Assembly (NCBI GenBank): GCA_014804695.1 | Contig: JAAUZJ010000001.1 | Span: 118,193-182,192, forward strand | Length of the DNA stretch: 64,000 bases | Origin: Lachnospiraceae bacterium | GTDB lineage: Bacteria; Bacillota; Clostridia; Lachnospirales; Lachnospiraceae | Direction: 5' to 3' | Shown here: positions 50,717 to 60,044 of the stretch, piece by piece | Position numbering within the stretch: the stretch's first letter is position 1 | How the letters are laid out: the number at the start of each line of letters is the position of its first letter | The notes under the pieces: generated by a model | Seen by the model: the letters and a program-made list of their open reading frames with translations, nothing else | Database searches by the model: none | Told to the model about the DNA's origin: nothing | Made by a program: the position numbers and the translations under genes

Positions 50717-51244
50717 ATGAATCAGGAAGAACTTGAAAATATTATTTATGCCTATGGCAAAGATTTATATTCCTTTTGCTGTTATATAACGCACAGCCGC
50801 CTTGAAGCTGAGGATTTGTATCAGGATACCTTTCTTAAATTATATGAAATAAGAGAGAATCTACATATAGAAACAAATCCTAAAAGCTTCATAATGAGTG
50901 TCGCACTAAACTTATACAGGAATTATAAGCGCAAATCTTCACTCAGACAGTTAAAAACGGGAAAAAGAATATCTATGGAAGACAACTTATCCGATATTCC
51001 TTCCAACGAGCCCGTAATTGAGGAGCAGATTGTTCTAAAAGAAGAATGTAAGCTGCTGCGCAGTGAAGTGAATAAGCTGCCGGACAAGTATAAAATCCCA
51101 ATCCTGCTCTTTTACATGGAGGGACTATCTTTGACAGAAATTTCACAAATCCTGAAACTGCCAAGCGGAACCGTTAAGACGAGAATCCACAGAGCAAAAA
51201 AGAATCTAAAACAGAAATTGGAGGATAGTTATTATGACAAATAA
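50717..51244 (+). CDS. ECF-type RNA polymerase sigma factor
   Basis: A 175-residue sigma-70 family ECF factor. Region 2 has ITHSRLEAEDLYQDTFLKLYE and region 4 has LPDKYKIPILLFYMEGLSLTE and LKLPSGTVKTRIHRAKKNL. Length is normal. It ends eleven bases into the start of a membrane protein gene that looks like its anti-sigma factor, so both are coupled. The stimulus is unknown. Confidence 0.92.
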   Translation: MNQEELENIIYAYGKDLYSFCCYITHSRLEAEDLYQDTFLKLYEIRENLHIETNPKSFIMSVALNLYRNYKRKSSLRQLKTGKRISMEDNLSDIPSNEPVIEEQIVLKEECKLLRSEVNKLPDKYKIPILLFYMEGLSLTEISQILKLPSGTVKTRIHRAKKNLKQKLEDSYYDK

Positions 51245-52412
51245 TATAGATGAATTATTAAAAACTGCTCTTGCTCCAAGCGCTGTGCCGGATGAAAGGC
51301 TGAATAATCAGGTTCTATCAGCAGTAAAGGAGAGAAAAAACATGACAAATAACATGACAAATAGAAGAAAAATGCCGGTGGCAGCTATTATTGCACTCTG
51401 CATATTAATATTCGGCTCATTAACGGCTCTTGCAGCACGCCATTATTTAACCCCCTCCGAAATAGCTACGGAAATGAAAGATGATACGCTTAAAGCTGCA
51501 TTCTTAAGCGAAAACGCGCTTTTTATAAATGAAGCGCAGGAAATAGGCGACTATAGAATAATTCTCTTAGGAACCGTTGCCGGTAAGAATATCAGCGACT
51601 ATCTGGCAAGCGATTACAATAGCATTGTGGCAGACGACAGAATTTATACGGTGGTAGCGATTGAGCATACTGACGGAACTCCTATACCTGATATATCTTC
51701 CGATGAATATGATATGGGAGATTTTTATGTATCTCATTACATCCGCGGACTTAATCCGAAAAAATACAGCCTTATGAGCATGGGCGGCAGTTCTTCAGCA
51801 GTTGTAAGAGACGGAGTAGAATACAGGATCATGGAAATGGACAACATAGAGATGTTTGCAGATAAAGGTATTTACGTCGGCATATCTTCCGGAACATTTT
51901 ATGACGAAAATGCGTATATTTACGATGAAAATACCGGCATCATGACACGAAATGCAGACTATGATGGAGTAAACGCCCTGTTTGAGCTGCCTATTGATAA
52001 AGCTAAGGCTGACCCCGTGTCAGCTAAAGCCTATCTTGAAGAACTGGAAAAATCATGGAATACTCCTGATGAGCCTATAGAAAAGGACGAAACCGACATA
52101 ACAGTAGATAATTTCATACAAAACCTTACTGCCGAAAATATTGACGAGTACGCCGCTCCAGTAGAGTCCACCAGAATGATCTGTACTCCCGATGCCGATG
52201 GAATGGTATATTATGAATATGAGCTTGAAACCGGTGCTGCAGGAAACGGTACGGTTTCAATTAAGGATTTATTCCCGGACGGCGCTACAGGTGAGCTTAT
52301 AATAAGCGGATATAGCTACTCCGAAAACGGGCTGACTGATTTGGCCATTGATACATACATGCTAAACGAAGATGGAACAGTCACATTTGTTGTTTATAAG
52401 CCGATAACTTAA
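51234..52412 (+). CDS. membrane-anchored anti-sigma factor (DUF4179-like)
   Basis: A 392-residue protein. A cytoplasmic N-terminus of about 45 residues that would bind the sigma factor is followed by one membrane helix (about 47-68, MPVAAIIALCILIFGSLTAL) and a large exterior domain of about 320 residues. The layout and its place after an ECF sigma gene are typical of DUF4179-type anti-sigma factors. The overlap of eleven bases with the sigma gene supports coupling. Ligand unknown. Confidence 0.8.
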   Translation: MTNNIDELLKTALAPSAVPDERLNNQVLSAVKERKNMTNNMTNRRKMPVAAIIALCILIFGSLTALAARHYLTPSEIATEMKDDTLKAAFLSENALFINEAQEIGDYRIILLGTVAGKNISDYLASDYNSIVADDRIYTVVAIEHTDGTPIPDISSDEYDMGDFYVSHYIRGLNPKKYSLMSMGGSSSAVVRDGVEYRIMEMDNIEMFADKGIYVGISSGTFYDENAYIYDENTGIMTRNADYDGVNALFELPIDKAKADPVSAKAYLEELEKSWNTPDEPIEKDETDITVDNFIQNLTAENIDEYAAPVESTRMICTPDADGMVYYEYELETGAAGNGTVSIKDLFPDGATGELIISGYSYSENGLTDLAIDTYMLNEDGTVTFVVYKPIT

Positions 52413-52441
52413 CGTCCGGAAAAACTTAATTACCGGAATTA

Positions 52442-52504
52442 GGGTGTCAAAATGTACATTTTAAAAACTGATATAGCAAGTTTCAAATGTATCTTTTGGC
52501 ACCC
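52442..52504. terminator. long hairpin between convergent genes
   Basis: GGGTGTCAAAATGTACATTT pairs with AAATGTATCTTTTGGCACCC over 20 bp with one mismatch, around a ~23-base loop. It sits between the convergent anti-sigma and acetyltransferase genes and probably serves both, although no clear T-run follows. A smaller TCCGG / CCGGA stem precedes it. Confidence 0.6.
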
Positions 52505-52518
52505 GTATTCCATTATTC

Positions 52519-53034
52519 CTATCCCAAATACTTCTCCATCAAACAAAACCTTCCCTTACGCCAATCCGCGTATCCAACCAGCTCATAGTCAAGTCCGTCA
52601 TACAGCCTCAGTGCATATGGGTTCTGCGTAAATACATCCAGACGTATTGCTTTTATTCCAATCAATAACAGTTGTTCTTCAATATGCAAAAGCGTCTGCC
52701 TTCCTATTCCCATATTCTGAAAGTCAGGATTCACACACAATCTATGAATTACATAATATGGGATATCTTCGTGCTTCCACTTACCGCCCTTGTATGCATC
52801 ATCACATTCCTGATTCAGGGCATAAACAACGGCTATTCTGCCATCTACGATTCCCACATACAACTCTTTTTTGTTAATATCTTCCCTAAAATCAACTTCA
52901 GTGGGATAAATCTCATCCCACTGAAGAATATCATTTTCAATCATTTTGTCTACTGCGTTAGCGACTAAGCGGCATATCTCTCCCATATCTTCCATACGGG
53001 CAAGCCGATATTCTATCTGCATAGCTTCTTTCAT
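52519..53034 (-). CDS. GNAT family N-acetyltransferase
   Basis: A 171-residue GNAT enzyme. The acetyl-CoA binding motif A is VIHRLCVNPDFQNMGIGRQTL, followed by LRLDVFTQNPYALRLYDGLDY. It transfers acetyl to an amine of an unknown small molecule or protein. The start could be the ATG at 53034 or the in-frame ATG at 53022, which has AAAGG 12 bases upstream. Confidence 0.88.
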   Translation of the reverse strand: MKEAMQIEYRLARMEDMGEICRLVANAVDKMIENDILQWDEIYPTEVDFREDINKKELYVGIVDGRIAVVYALNQECDDAYKGGKWKHEDIPYYVIHRLCVNPDFQNMGIGRQTLLHIEEQLLLIGIKAIRLDVFTQNPYALRLYDGLDYELVGYADWRKGRFCLMEKYLG

Positions 53035-53071
53035 CCTTTATTCCCGCGAGCAACGAACCAAGTAAACATAC

Positions 53072-55138
53072 TTATTTCGTAAGCATCATCATAATATCAT
53101 TACTTCTTGCAACAAACTTAGTCATCGCCTCAGGTTCAAGCGGAGCCTGCTGCAGCAGCGCAAGGTCGTAAAGCTGCTCACAGATCATCTTGACGTTCTC
53201 GCCCTCTTTATTCTCAAGTACATACTGTACAAGTGGATGGTTCGCATTAAGGATCAGAGTCTCGCCCTCTTTATTACCAAACATTCCCATATCCATTCCC
53301 GGCATAGAATACATCTTCATCATATCCTGCATTCTTCTGCTTTCCTCGGATAAGGTTATCATGGAAGAAATCTTCTTATTCTTGAGTTTTTCTACCTTGA
53401 TCGTTATGGAATCCTTCTTTAAGGCCTTCTTCATGATCTTGGCAATTTCTTCTGCCTGTTCTTCCATCTCTTTTTCGGCCTTCTTGGAAGTCTTAGCCTT
53501 AAAGGTATCGGTCAGATCAGCGTCTATTCTCTGGAACTTAATTCCTTCGTTCTTAGACTCAAGCTGTGATACAAACGGCTGGTCAATATTGTGTGTAAGG
53601 ATTACCGCATCCATCTTAGCGGCCTTAAACATATTGATATACTGGCTCTGCTGTTTTTCATCGGTTACGTAGTAGATGACCTTCTCTTTCTTCTCATCTT
53701 CATCGACTGAATCAGTCAAGACATCCTCACCATTCTCATCAACAACTTCCGCTTCTACCTTTTCGCCGTTCTCATCCGTTGCCGAAGCTTCAACCTCATC
53801 AGGATCAACCTTATTAACTTCCAGACACTCAGGCAGCGTCATATAGTTGCCATCCAGATTCTTGAAAAGAATGTAGTCTGTCATCTTTTCACAGAACTTA
53901 TCATCTTTCAGACAGCCGAATTTAATAAACGGACTGATATCATCCCAGTATTTTTCGTACTCTTCTTTCTCGGTTTTACACATACCGGAGAGCTTGTCTG
54001 CGACCTTTTTCGTAATATATTCGTTAATCTTATTTACAAAGCCGTCATTTTGCAGTGCGCTTCTTGAAACATTAAGCGGCAGATCCGGACAGTCAATCAC
54101 ACCTTTCAGAAGCATCAGAAACTCCGGAATGACTTCCTTGATATTATCTGCGATAAATACCTGGTTGTTATATAATTTAATGGTTCCTTCAATGGACTCA
54201 TACTCCATATTGATCTTAGGGAAATACAAAATACCTTTTAAATTAAAAGGATAGTCCATGTTCAAATGAATCCAGAACAGAGGCTCCTTGTAATCCTGAA
54301 ATACCTTACGATAAAACTCCAGATACTCTTCTTTGCTGCACTCATTGGGATGTTTTGCCCAAAGAGGCTGCGTTTCGTTAAGAAGCTCAGGACGTTTTTT
54401 GATCTTTAACTTCTGCTCGTCCTCTTCCTTTTCTTTCTTGATTTCTTCTACTACAGTATCTGTATCAAGCTTCTCATCCTGAGTAATGATCTGCGTCTCT
54501 GTCGTATTTGCTTTGGAAAGATAGATTTCTATCGGCATAAACGAGCAATATTTTTTGATAACTTCCCTGGCCTTATATTCGTTACAAAATTCAAGGCAGT
54601 CCTCATTAATGAAAAGGGTTATCTCTGTTCCTATCTCAGTTCTGCTGCCCTCGTCCATATCAAATTCCGTACCGCCGTCGCACTCCCAATGAACCGCTTT
54701 AGCGCCGTCCCGATAAGAAAGGGTATCAATATGAACTTCATCAGCCACCATAAATGCCGAATAAAAGCCCAGTCCGAAATGCCCTATGATCTGGTCGTCA
54801 TTTGTCTTATCCTTATATTTTTCAATAAAATCAGCAGCTCCCGAAAAAGCAATCTGATTAATATACTCCTCTACCTCATCGGCAGTCATTCCGATACCGT
54901 TATCAATAAACTTAAGCGTCTTCTCCTCAGGATTAACAATAACCTGAATCTTAGACTTATAATCATCCGGCAGGGTATACTCGCCCATCATATCCAGCTT
55001 CTTAAGCTTCGTAATAGCATCACAGCCGTTAGAAATAAGCTCCCTGAAAAAAATGTCGTGGTCCGAATACAGCCACTTTTTAATTATTGGAAATATGTTG
55101 TCACTATTAATAGACAAATTACCATGCTTTGCTGACAT
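53072..55138 (-). CDS. htpG: molecular chaperone HtpG (Hsp90)
   Basis: A 688-residue Hsp90. The ATPase domain has ELISNGCDAITKL, DNGIGMTADEVEEYI and GHFGLGFYSAFMVA; the middle domain has PLFWIHLNMDYPFNLKGILYFP and the catalytic Arg region PLNVSRSALQND. An acidic insertion (about 455-490) is present. Length is normal. The ATG at 55138 is used (GTG 55147 would be too close to the AAAGGA site). Heat regulation by HrcA is indicated by the CIRCE element at 55211. Confidence 0.95.
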   Translation of the reverse strand: MSAKHGNLSINSDNIFPIIKKWLYSDHDIFFRELISNGCDAITKLKKLDMMGEYTLPDDYKSKIQVIVNPEEKTLKFIDNGIGMTADEVEEYINQIAFSGAADFIEKYKDKTNDDQIIGHFGLGFYSAFMVADEVHIDTLSYRDGAKAVHWECDGGTEFDMDEGSRTEIGTEITLFINEDCLEFCNEYKAREVIKKYCSFMPIEIYLSKANTTETQIITQDEKLDTDTVVEEIKKEKEEDEQKLKIKKRPELLNETQPLWAKHPNECSKEEYLEFYRKVFQDYKEPLFWIHLNMDYPFNLKGILYFPKINMEYESIEGTIKLYNNQVFIADNIKEVIPEFLMLLKGVIDCPDLPLNVSRSALQNDGFVNKINEYITKKVADKLSGMCKTEKEEYEKYWDDISPFIKFGCLKDDKFCEKMTDYILFKNLDGNYMTLPECLEVNKVDPDEVEASATDENGEKVEAEVVDENGEDVLTDSVDEDEKKEKVIYYVTDEKQQSQYINMFKAAKMDAVILTHNIDQPFVSQLESKNEGIKFQRIDADLTDTFKAKTSKKAEKEMEEQAEEIAKIMKKALKKDSITIKVEKLKNKKISSMITLSEESRRMQDMMKMYSMPGMDMGMFGNKEGETLILNANHPLVQYVLENKEGENVKMICEQLYDLALLQQAPLEPEAMTKFVARSNDIMMMLTK

Positions 55139-55174
55139 AATAATCACAATCCTTTCTGCTTTAATCTAAAATCA

Positions 55175-55203
55175 AGTTTAATGCCCATGTAATAAAAAGT
55201 CAA
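55175..55203 (-). promoter_or_regulatory. htpG promoter
   Basis: On the minus strand TTGACT (55198-55203) and TAAACT (55175-55180) are 17 apart. It lies 37 bases before the htpG start and just downstream of the CIRCE element. Confidence 0.6.
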
Positions 55204-55210
55204 GAAAAAA

Positions 55211-55237
55211 TTAGCACTCAATATCGCCGAGTGCTAA
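55211..55237. promoter_or_regulatory. CIRCE operator (HrcA binding site)
   Basis: TTAGCACTC, nine bases, GAGTGCTAA: an exact match to the CIRCE consensus. It sits seven bases upstream of the -35 box of htpG on the minus strand, so htpG is expected to be repressed by HrcA and induced by heat. Confidence 0.95.
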
Positions 55238-55309
55238 CAATCCATCTAAAACCCTTTATTTTCCTATATTTGCACATTTCTAAATTTTTTCTAAACTTTC
55301 TCAAATTAA

Positions 55310-56392
55310 TCAAGAGAAGCTCATATCCTTATCACCAAAATACTCCTTATATACTTCAAAAAAGTCTGAGGTATTAACATTTTCATCATGAATAAACCTG
55401 ACGCTGTCCCACAATTCTTCATTGAGCCGTCTGGTCAATGTATCCACAAAGCTGTCATACTCAAGGCCAAAAACCTCTTCCTTTCGCTGATCCACAATCT
55501 TGATCTTATTGCTGTCGGTTTCTTCCTTATCAAATGTGCTGATACACTTGATCACATGATATCCGTATTCAGACTCTATAACATCGCTGATCTCCCCTGT
55601 TGCAAGATTAAAAGCCGCCTTTTCAAATTCAGGATCCATTTCTCCTTTTCCGAACGAATAGCTGCTCTTATCATCCTCGCTGTAACGCCTTATCAGCTCG
55701 TCAAAATCTTCTCCATCAACAGCCTTTTCCCATACCTCATATGCAGTATTACGGGCATCTTCCCTAGCTTTTTGCGTGTACTCAATCTTCTGTCCGGTGC
55801 CGTCAAGCGCGTAAGTCTTTAACAGCACATGCTGCACCGTAATGGTTCTTGCCTCATCATCACTGATTTCGGGATTTATATCTTTAATAATATACTGATA
55901 CACTTTTTGCGCAAGGGCATACTCAGAATACAGCTTGATTATCGTATCTTCTTTTACCCCCATTGCCTCTATTTCCATCTCATTAAGCGAACCGTAGTAA
56001 ACTTTTGCCGCAGCCTCTACCTGAGCCTTTTCTTCCGGTGTTAAATCCACCTCATCGCGCAGCGCCATCAGGTTCATCGTCTTAATCTGCGCAATCTGGG
56101 CAAGCGCAATATCCTTGACATTCTGTTCTAATGTCATATCACCAAGGTTTATATTCCAGATTTCTTCTCCATATGCACTTTCATATTGATTCTGTATATT
56201 AGTCAGATAGACCATAATTTCCGGAAGCGTACAAGAAGCGGTCTCAATACGGAATATTTCATCCTTATCAAGACCGGTTGTAAGTACGACTTTTACGCCG
56301 TCCGCATTATTTATGCCGCAGCCAGTAACCACAGGGGTTATCATGCATATTGCTATAAATAATATTGCGATTATTTTTTTACTTTTTATCAT
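55310..56392 (-). CDS. prsA: PrsA-like lipoprotein foldase (parvulin)
   Basis: A 360-residue lipoprotein. The signal ends with the lipobox VVTGC at about residue 25. A parvulin-type peptidyl-prolyl isomerase domain follows around residues 190-300 with ITVQHVLLKTY, DFDELIRRYSEDDKSS, GEMDPEFEKAAFNLATGEIS and GYHVIKCIS. PrsA-type foldases help secreted proteins fold outside the membrane. It stands alone between ilvE and htpG; its own regulation is not visible. Confidence 0.88.
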   Translation of the reverse strand: MIKSKKIIAILFIAICMITPVVTGCGINNADGVKVVLTTGLDKDEIFRIETASCTLPEIMVYLTNIQNQYESAYGEEIWNINLGDMTLEQNVKDIALAQIAQIKTMNLMALRDEVDLTPEEKAQVEAAAKVYYGSLNEMEIEAMGVKEDTIIKLYSEYALAQKVYQYIIKDINPEISDDEARTITVQHVLLKTYALDGTGQKIEYTQKAREDARNTAYEVWEKAVDGEDFDELIRRYSEDDKSSYSFGKGEMDPEFEKAAFNLATGEISDVIESEYGYHVIKCISTFDKEETDSNKIKIVDQRKEEVFGLEYDSFVDTLTRRLNEELWDSVRFIHDENVNTSDFFEVYKEYFGDKDMSFS

Positions 56393-56430
56393 TTATTCAC
56401 CAAAATTCCCCAATAATCCGGAATCTTTTA

Positions 56431-57462
56431 CTATTTAATAACCTGAATCCATCCCTCAGGCGCCTCTATGCGTCCCATCTGGATTCCGGTCAGGGTATCA
56501 TACAATTTCTGCGTGATCGGTCCCATCTGCGTCATTCCGCTTGGGAAAACAATTTCCTTGCCGTGGTCCACGATCTTTCCGACAGGTGAAATAACTGCTG
56601 CCGTACCACAGAGTCCACACTCTGCAAAATCTTTTACCTCATCAAACGGAACCGGTCTCTCTTCCACTTCCAGACCGAGATAGTCCTTAGCCACAACCAT
56701 AAGTGAACGGCGTGTAATTGAAGGAAGGATACTGTTTGATTTAGGCGTTACCACCTTATTGTCCTTGGTTACAAAAAGGAAGTTTGCACCGCCGGTCTCT
56801 TCCACATAAGTCCTCGTTGCGGCGTCAAGATACATATTCTCATCAAAACCTTCTTCATGTGCCGTAACAATGGCATGAAGGCTCATTGCGTAGTTAAGTC
56901 CTGCTTTAATGTGGCCTGTTCCGTTCGGGGCTGCCCTGTCAAAATCACTGACTTTAATAGTCAATGGCTTAACGCCTCCTTTGAAGTACGGTCCTACCGG
57001 AGTCGTGAATACCCTGAACTGATATTCATCTGCCGGACTTACGCCGATAACTGAAGAACTTCCGAACATATACGGACGGATATATAATGTTGCCCCGCTG
57101 CCGTACGGCGGTACATAAGCCTCGTTTGCAGCTACAGTCTTAATAACAGCCTCAATAAAACGTTCCTTCGGAAATAGCGGCATTTCAAGTCTCTTACAGG
57201 AATCCACCATACGCTCTGCGTTTAAGTCAGGACGGAATGTAACAATACGGCCATCCTGTGTAGTATAAGCCTTCATTCCCTCAAAACAGGTCTGCGCATA
57301 CTGGAACACGCCTGCACACTCATTAATAGTTATATTCGCATCCGAAACAAGCTCCCCATCATCCCATGCGCCATTCTTATAATTTGCTACAAATCTTTTA
57401 TCAGTCTCGTGGTAGCCGAAACCTAAATTTGCCCAATCAATATTTTTCTTTTCCATGTCCAT
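56431..57462 (-). CDS. ilvE: branched-chain amino acid aminotransferase
   Basis: A 343-residue PLP enzyme of class IV that interconverts Leu, Ile, Val and their keto acids. Motifs are FEGMKAYTTQDGRIVTFRPD, HIKAGLNYAMSL (PLP lysine region) and EETGGANFLFV. The length fits the eukaryote-like clade found in many Clostridia. AGAGG precedes the first ATG by five bases and the second Met (MEKKN) by eleven, so either may start. It lies alone, with no T-box seen upstream. Confidence 0.94.
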   Translation of the reverse strand: MDMEKKNIDWANLGFGYHETDKRFVANYKNGAWDDGELVSDANITINECAGVFQYAQTCFEGMKAYTTQDGRIVTFRPDLNAERMVDSCKRLEMPLFPKERFIEAVIKTVAANEAYVPPYGSGATLYIRPYMFGSSSVIGVSPADEYQFRVFTTPVGPYFKGGVKPLTIKVSDFDRAAPNGTGHIKAGLNYAMSLHAIVTAHEEGFDENMYLDAATRTYVEETGGANFLFVTKDNKVVTPKSNSILPSITRRSLMVVAKDYLGLEVEERPVPFDEVKDFAECGLCGTAAVISPVGKIVDHGKEIVFPSGMTQMGPITQKLYDTLTGIQMGRIEAPEGWIQVIK

Positions 57463-57521
57463 TATTACCTCTTTTCATTGTATATAACCTACGATAAATA
57501 ATATACTTTTATTGTAAAAAG

Positions 57522-59519
57522 TCAAGACTGTAATTCAGCCGCCACAATCTCCATTGCAACGTCATAAGCAAAATCATTGACCGCCTTCTCACACATACGT
57601 AACATTTTGCGCTGCGAATCCGTAAGTTTATAGGATTTAAGTTCTGCAATGCTCTCCGCTATAGAGTCAGTTTCAAAATCGTCCAGATACTGATTGAGGA
57701 TTTTTAACTTCTCCCTCCACTCGGAATCCAAAAGAACGGTTTCGTCTTTCGGTCCGTCGCCTTCCTTTTTATCCGACTCCAAACCGTTTTGCTTAATATA
57801 TCTGTCCAGATTCTCCCTCATTGTACGCATCATGTTAAAAAGAATTGGTGACTGTACTTCAACTTCTTCAAGGCTTCCCGCCTTACTCTTTTTCTCTAAC
57901 TCAAAGGCTTCCTCAGCCAACTCATCTGCTCCGATATTACGTGCGTTTCCCTTAAGCGCATGTACGATAATTGCATAGCCCGATACGTCTTCTTTATTTA
58001 ACATACTCTTAAGCTGTTCTTCCTTTTCAACCAGCACTTCCCGGAAATCCTGAAGAATCTTCTTATATAATACGCGGCTTCCGCCCATATATTTAAGCCC
58101 GTTGGAAGCATTGATTCCCATATCGGTCAAACTCTCTATATCCAGTTCTCCGTCATCATTACTTGTCTGCGCATCGCTTTCCTTAGTTATGTAAACCAAT
58201 TCCTTGGGTAGATATTTTATTAACATATCTTCGAGCTTCTCAGGCTCGATAGGCTTCGTCAGATAGTCTTCAAAACCTGCGTCCAGATAAAACTGCTTAG
58301 CGCCCACTACCGCATTTGCCGTCAGGGCAATAACAGGAATATCCCTTGACGGATTGCCCTCCAGCGCTCTAATCGCATGAAGTGCCTCAACACCGTCCAT
58401 TCCCGGCATCATATGATCCATACAAATAAGGTGGTATTCTTTCCTCCTAAGCATCTCAAGACACTCCTCACCGCTTGAGGCTACATCAATCTGAAGCTTG
58501 GTTTTACGAAGCAGATCCTGCGCTACAGCAAGATTCATTGCATTGTCATCCACTACCAGTATCTTTCCAAGCGGCGCAATGAATTTTTCCCTATATGCAA
58601 TCGACGAACTGACACTTCTGTCATATTGTTTCTTAAAATCTCCAAGTGGTTTGTCATCAACTACTTTCTGCGGAATCGCAAATGAGAATATAGATCCCTT
58701 ACCATACTCGCTTTGAACAGATATTTTTCCACCCATCATCTCAACAAGTCTGTTAGAAACGGCAAGACCAAGTCCTGTTCCCGTCTCGGTGCTGCTTGCT
58801 TCCATATCCAACCTTGTAAAGGTTTCAAAAATCTTCTGCATATCTTTTTTCTTAACGCCTTTTCCGGTATCTTCGACCGCGATTTCAAGGGTAATATTCT
58901 CCTTGTCAATCTTTTTCCACGAAAGATGCAGCGTCACCATACCAGCCTTAGTGTATTTTACGGCATTTGATAAAAGATTGCCTACTACCTGCCTTAAATG
59001 AATTTCATCTCCCGATAATTTGTAGGGTACGTCGTTTGCAATATCCAGGGTAAGACGCAGCTTTTTCTTACGCAGCGGAATAGAGATACTATTGATAATA
59101 TCGTTAAGAAAAGAACTGATATCATACGGAGCCTCTATAATCTCCATCCTGCCGGACTGAATCTTGGAAAAGTCTAAAATATCGCTTATCAACGAAACCA
59201 GAATTTCACCCGCCTGCTTAATGTCAAGCGCATATCCGCGTATTGTCTCGTCCTGGCTCTCCCTCAAAATCAGCTCATTCATACCTAAGATTGTATTTAT
59301 AGGAGTTCTGATCTCATGAGACATATTTGATAGAAATAAGTCTTTTGCCCTATTGGCCTTTCTTGCATCCTCTATGGCATGTTCTAACTCTACGTTCTTC
59401 TTTTCAAGCTCGTCTTTTGCAAGAAGCAGTGACACTGCCTGTTTCTCTAATTTGGATGTGAATCCGCCTTTTGAATCCGTTTTCTTTTCGCTTGCTGCTT
59501 TACTGGTCTTATCACTCAT
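57522..59519 (-). CDS. cytoplasmic hybrid histidine kinase with receiver and HPt domains
   Basis: A 665-residue phosphorelay protein without membrane helix. Order: coiled coil (about 20-60), HisKA with phospho-His in FLSNMSHEIRTP (H68), HATPase (VGNLLSNAVKYTK, VEDTGKGVKKKDM, GTGLGLAVSNRL), receiver with Asp in MDHMMPGMDG (about 370), and a C-terminal HPt-like part with His in IVHALKGNARNIG. A partner response regulator is not in the window. It starts four bases after folA, whose last codons contain the ribosome binding site, so it is coupled to the thymidylate genes. The signal is unknown. Confidence 0.9.
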   Translation of the reverse strand: MSDKTSKAASEKKTDSKGGFTSKLEKQAVSLLLAKDELEKKNVELEHAIEDARKANRAKDLFLSNMSHEIRTPINTILGMNELILRESQDETIRGYALDIKQAGEILVSLISDILDFSKIQSGRMEIIEAPYDISSFLNDIINSISIPLRKKKLRLTLDIANDVPYKLSGDEIHLRQVVGNLLSNAVKYTKAGMVTLHLSWKKIDKENITLEIAVEDTGKGVKKKDMQKIFETFTRLDMEASSTETGTGLGLAVSNRLVEMMGGKISVQSEYGKGSIFSFAIPQKVVDDKPLGDFKKQYDRSVSSSIAYREKFIAPLGKILVVDDNAMNLAVAQDLLRKTKLQIDVASSGEECLEMLRRKEYHLICMDHMMPGMDGVEALHAIRALEGNPSRDIPVIALTANAVVGAKQFYLDAGFEDYLTKPIEPEKLEDMLIKYLPKELVYITKESDAQTSNDDGELDIESLTDMGINASNGLKYMGGSRVLYKKILQDFREVLVEKEEQLKSMLNKEDVSGYAIIVHALKGNARNIGADELAEEAFELEKKSKAGSLEEVEVQSPILFNMMRTMRENLDRYIKQNGLESDKKEGDGPKDETVLLDSEWREKLKILNQYLDDFETDSIAESIAELKSYKLTDSQRKMLRMCEKAVNDFAYDVAMEIVAAELQS

Positions 59520-59523
59520 TGGC

Positions 59524-60030
59524 TTATTCTTCTCCTTTCTTATTTGTCCGCTCGTATTTTATAAACTGATAGGCAATGTCAAAGTAAGTCTGCTCTTCGC
59601 CCTCATCTACAATCTCCCAATCCTCCATCAGATCCAGATTAGGGAAATATGAATCCGCTTCATAATCATGGTCTATTTTCGTTACATATGCTGTATCGCA
59701 GTAAGGAAGCATTAGATTATAAACGCGCTCTCCCCCAATTATGTAAACCTCTTCATCATTATATTTTTTTAATTCCTCCAGTAATTCTTCCTCACTATGC
59801 ACCACGTCCGCATCTTTGACATTATATCCGGTATCGGTGGAAAGAATTATATTTGTCCGCCCTGCAAGCGGCATTTTCTGTGGAAAAGTCTCAAGCGTCT
59901 TTCGGCCTAAAACAACCACCTTACCTACTGTCTTATTTCTAAAGTTTTTGTGATCATTCGGAATACGTACAAGCAGTCCGCCCCTGCATCCAATCGCCCA
60001 GTTATTATCTACCGCCACTATCAAATTCAT
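59524..60030 (-). CDS. folA: dihydrofolate reductase
   Basis: A 168-residue DHFR that reduces dihydrofolate made by ThyA. LIVAVDNNWAIGCRGGLLVRIPND holds the active-site Asp in PND; GRKTLETFP and VYIIGGERVYNLM are NADPH-site motifs. The usual LPW loop reads LLVRIP. Length is normal. It follows thyA by 14 bases, a common functional pairing. Confidence 0.94.
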   Translation of the reverse strand: MNLIVAVDNNWAIGCRGGLLVRIPNDHKNFRNKTVGKVVVLGRKTLETFPQKMPLAGRTNIILSTDTGYNVKDADVVHSEEELLEELKKYNDEEVYIIGGERVYNLMLPYCDTAYVTKIDHDYEADSYFPNLDLMEDWEIVDEGEEQTYFDIAYQFIKYERTNKKGEE

Positions 60031-60044
60031 ATATATACCCTTCC

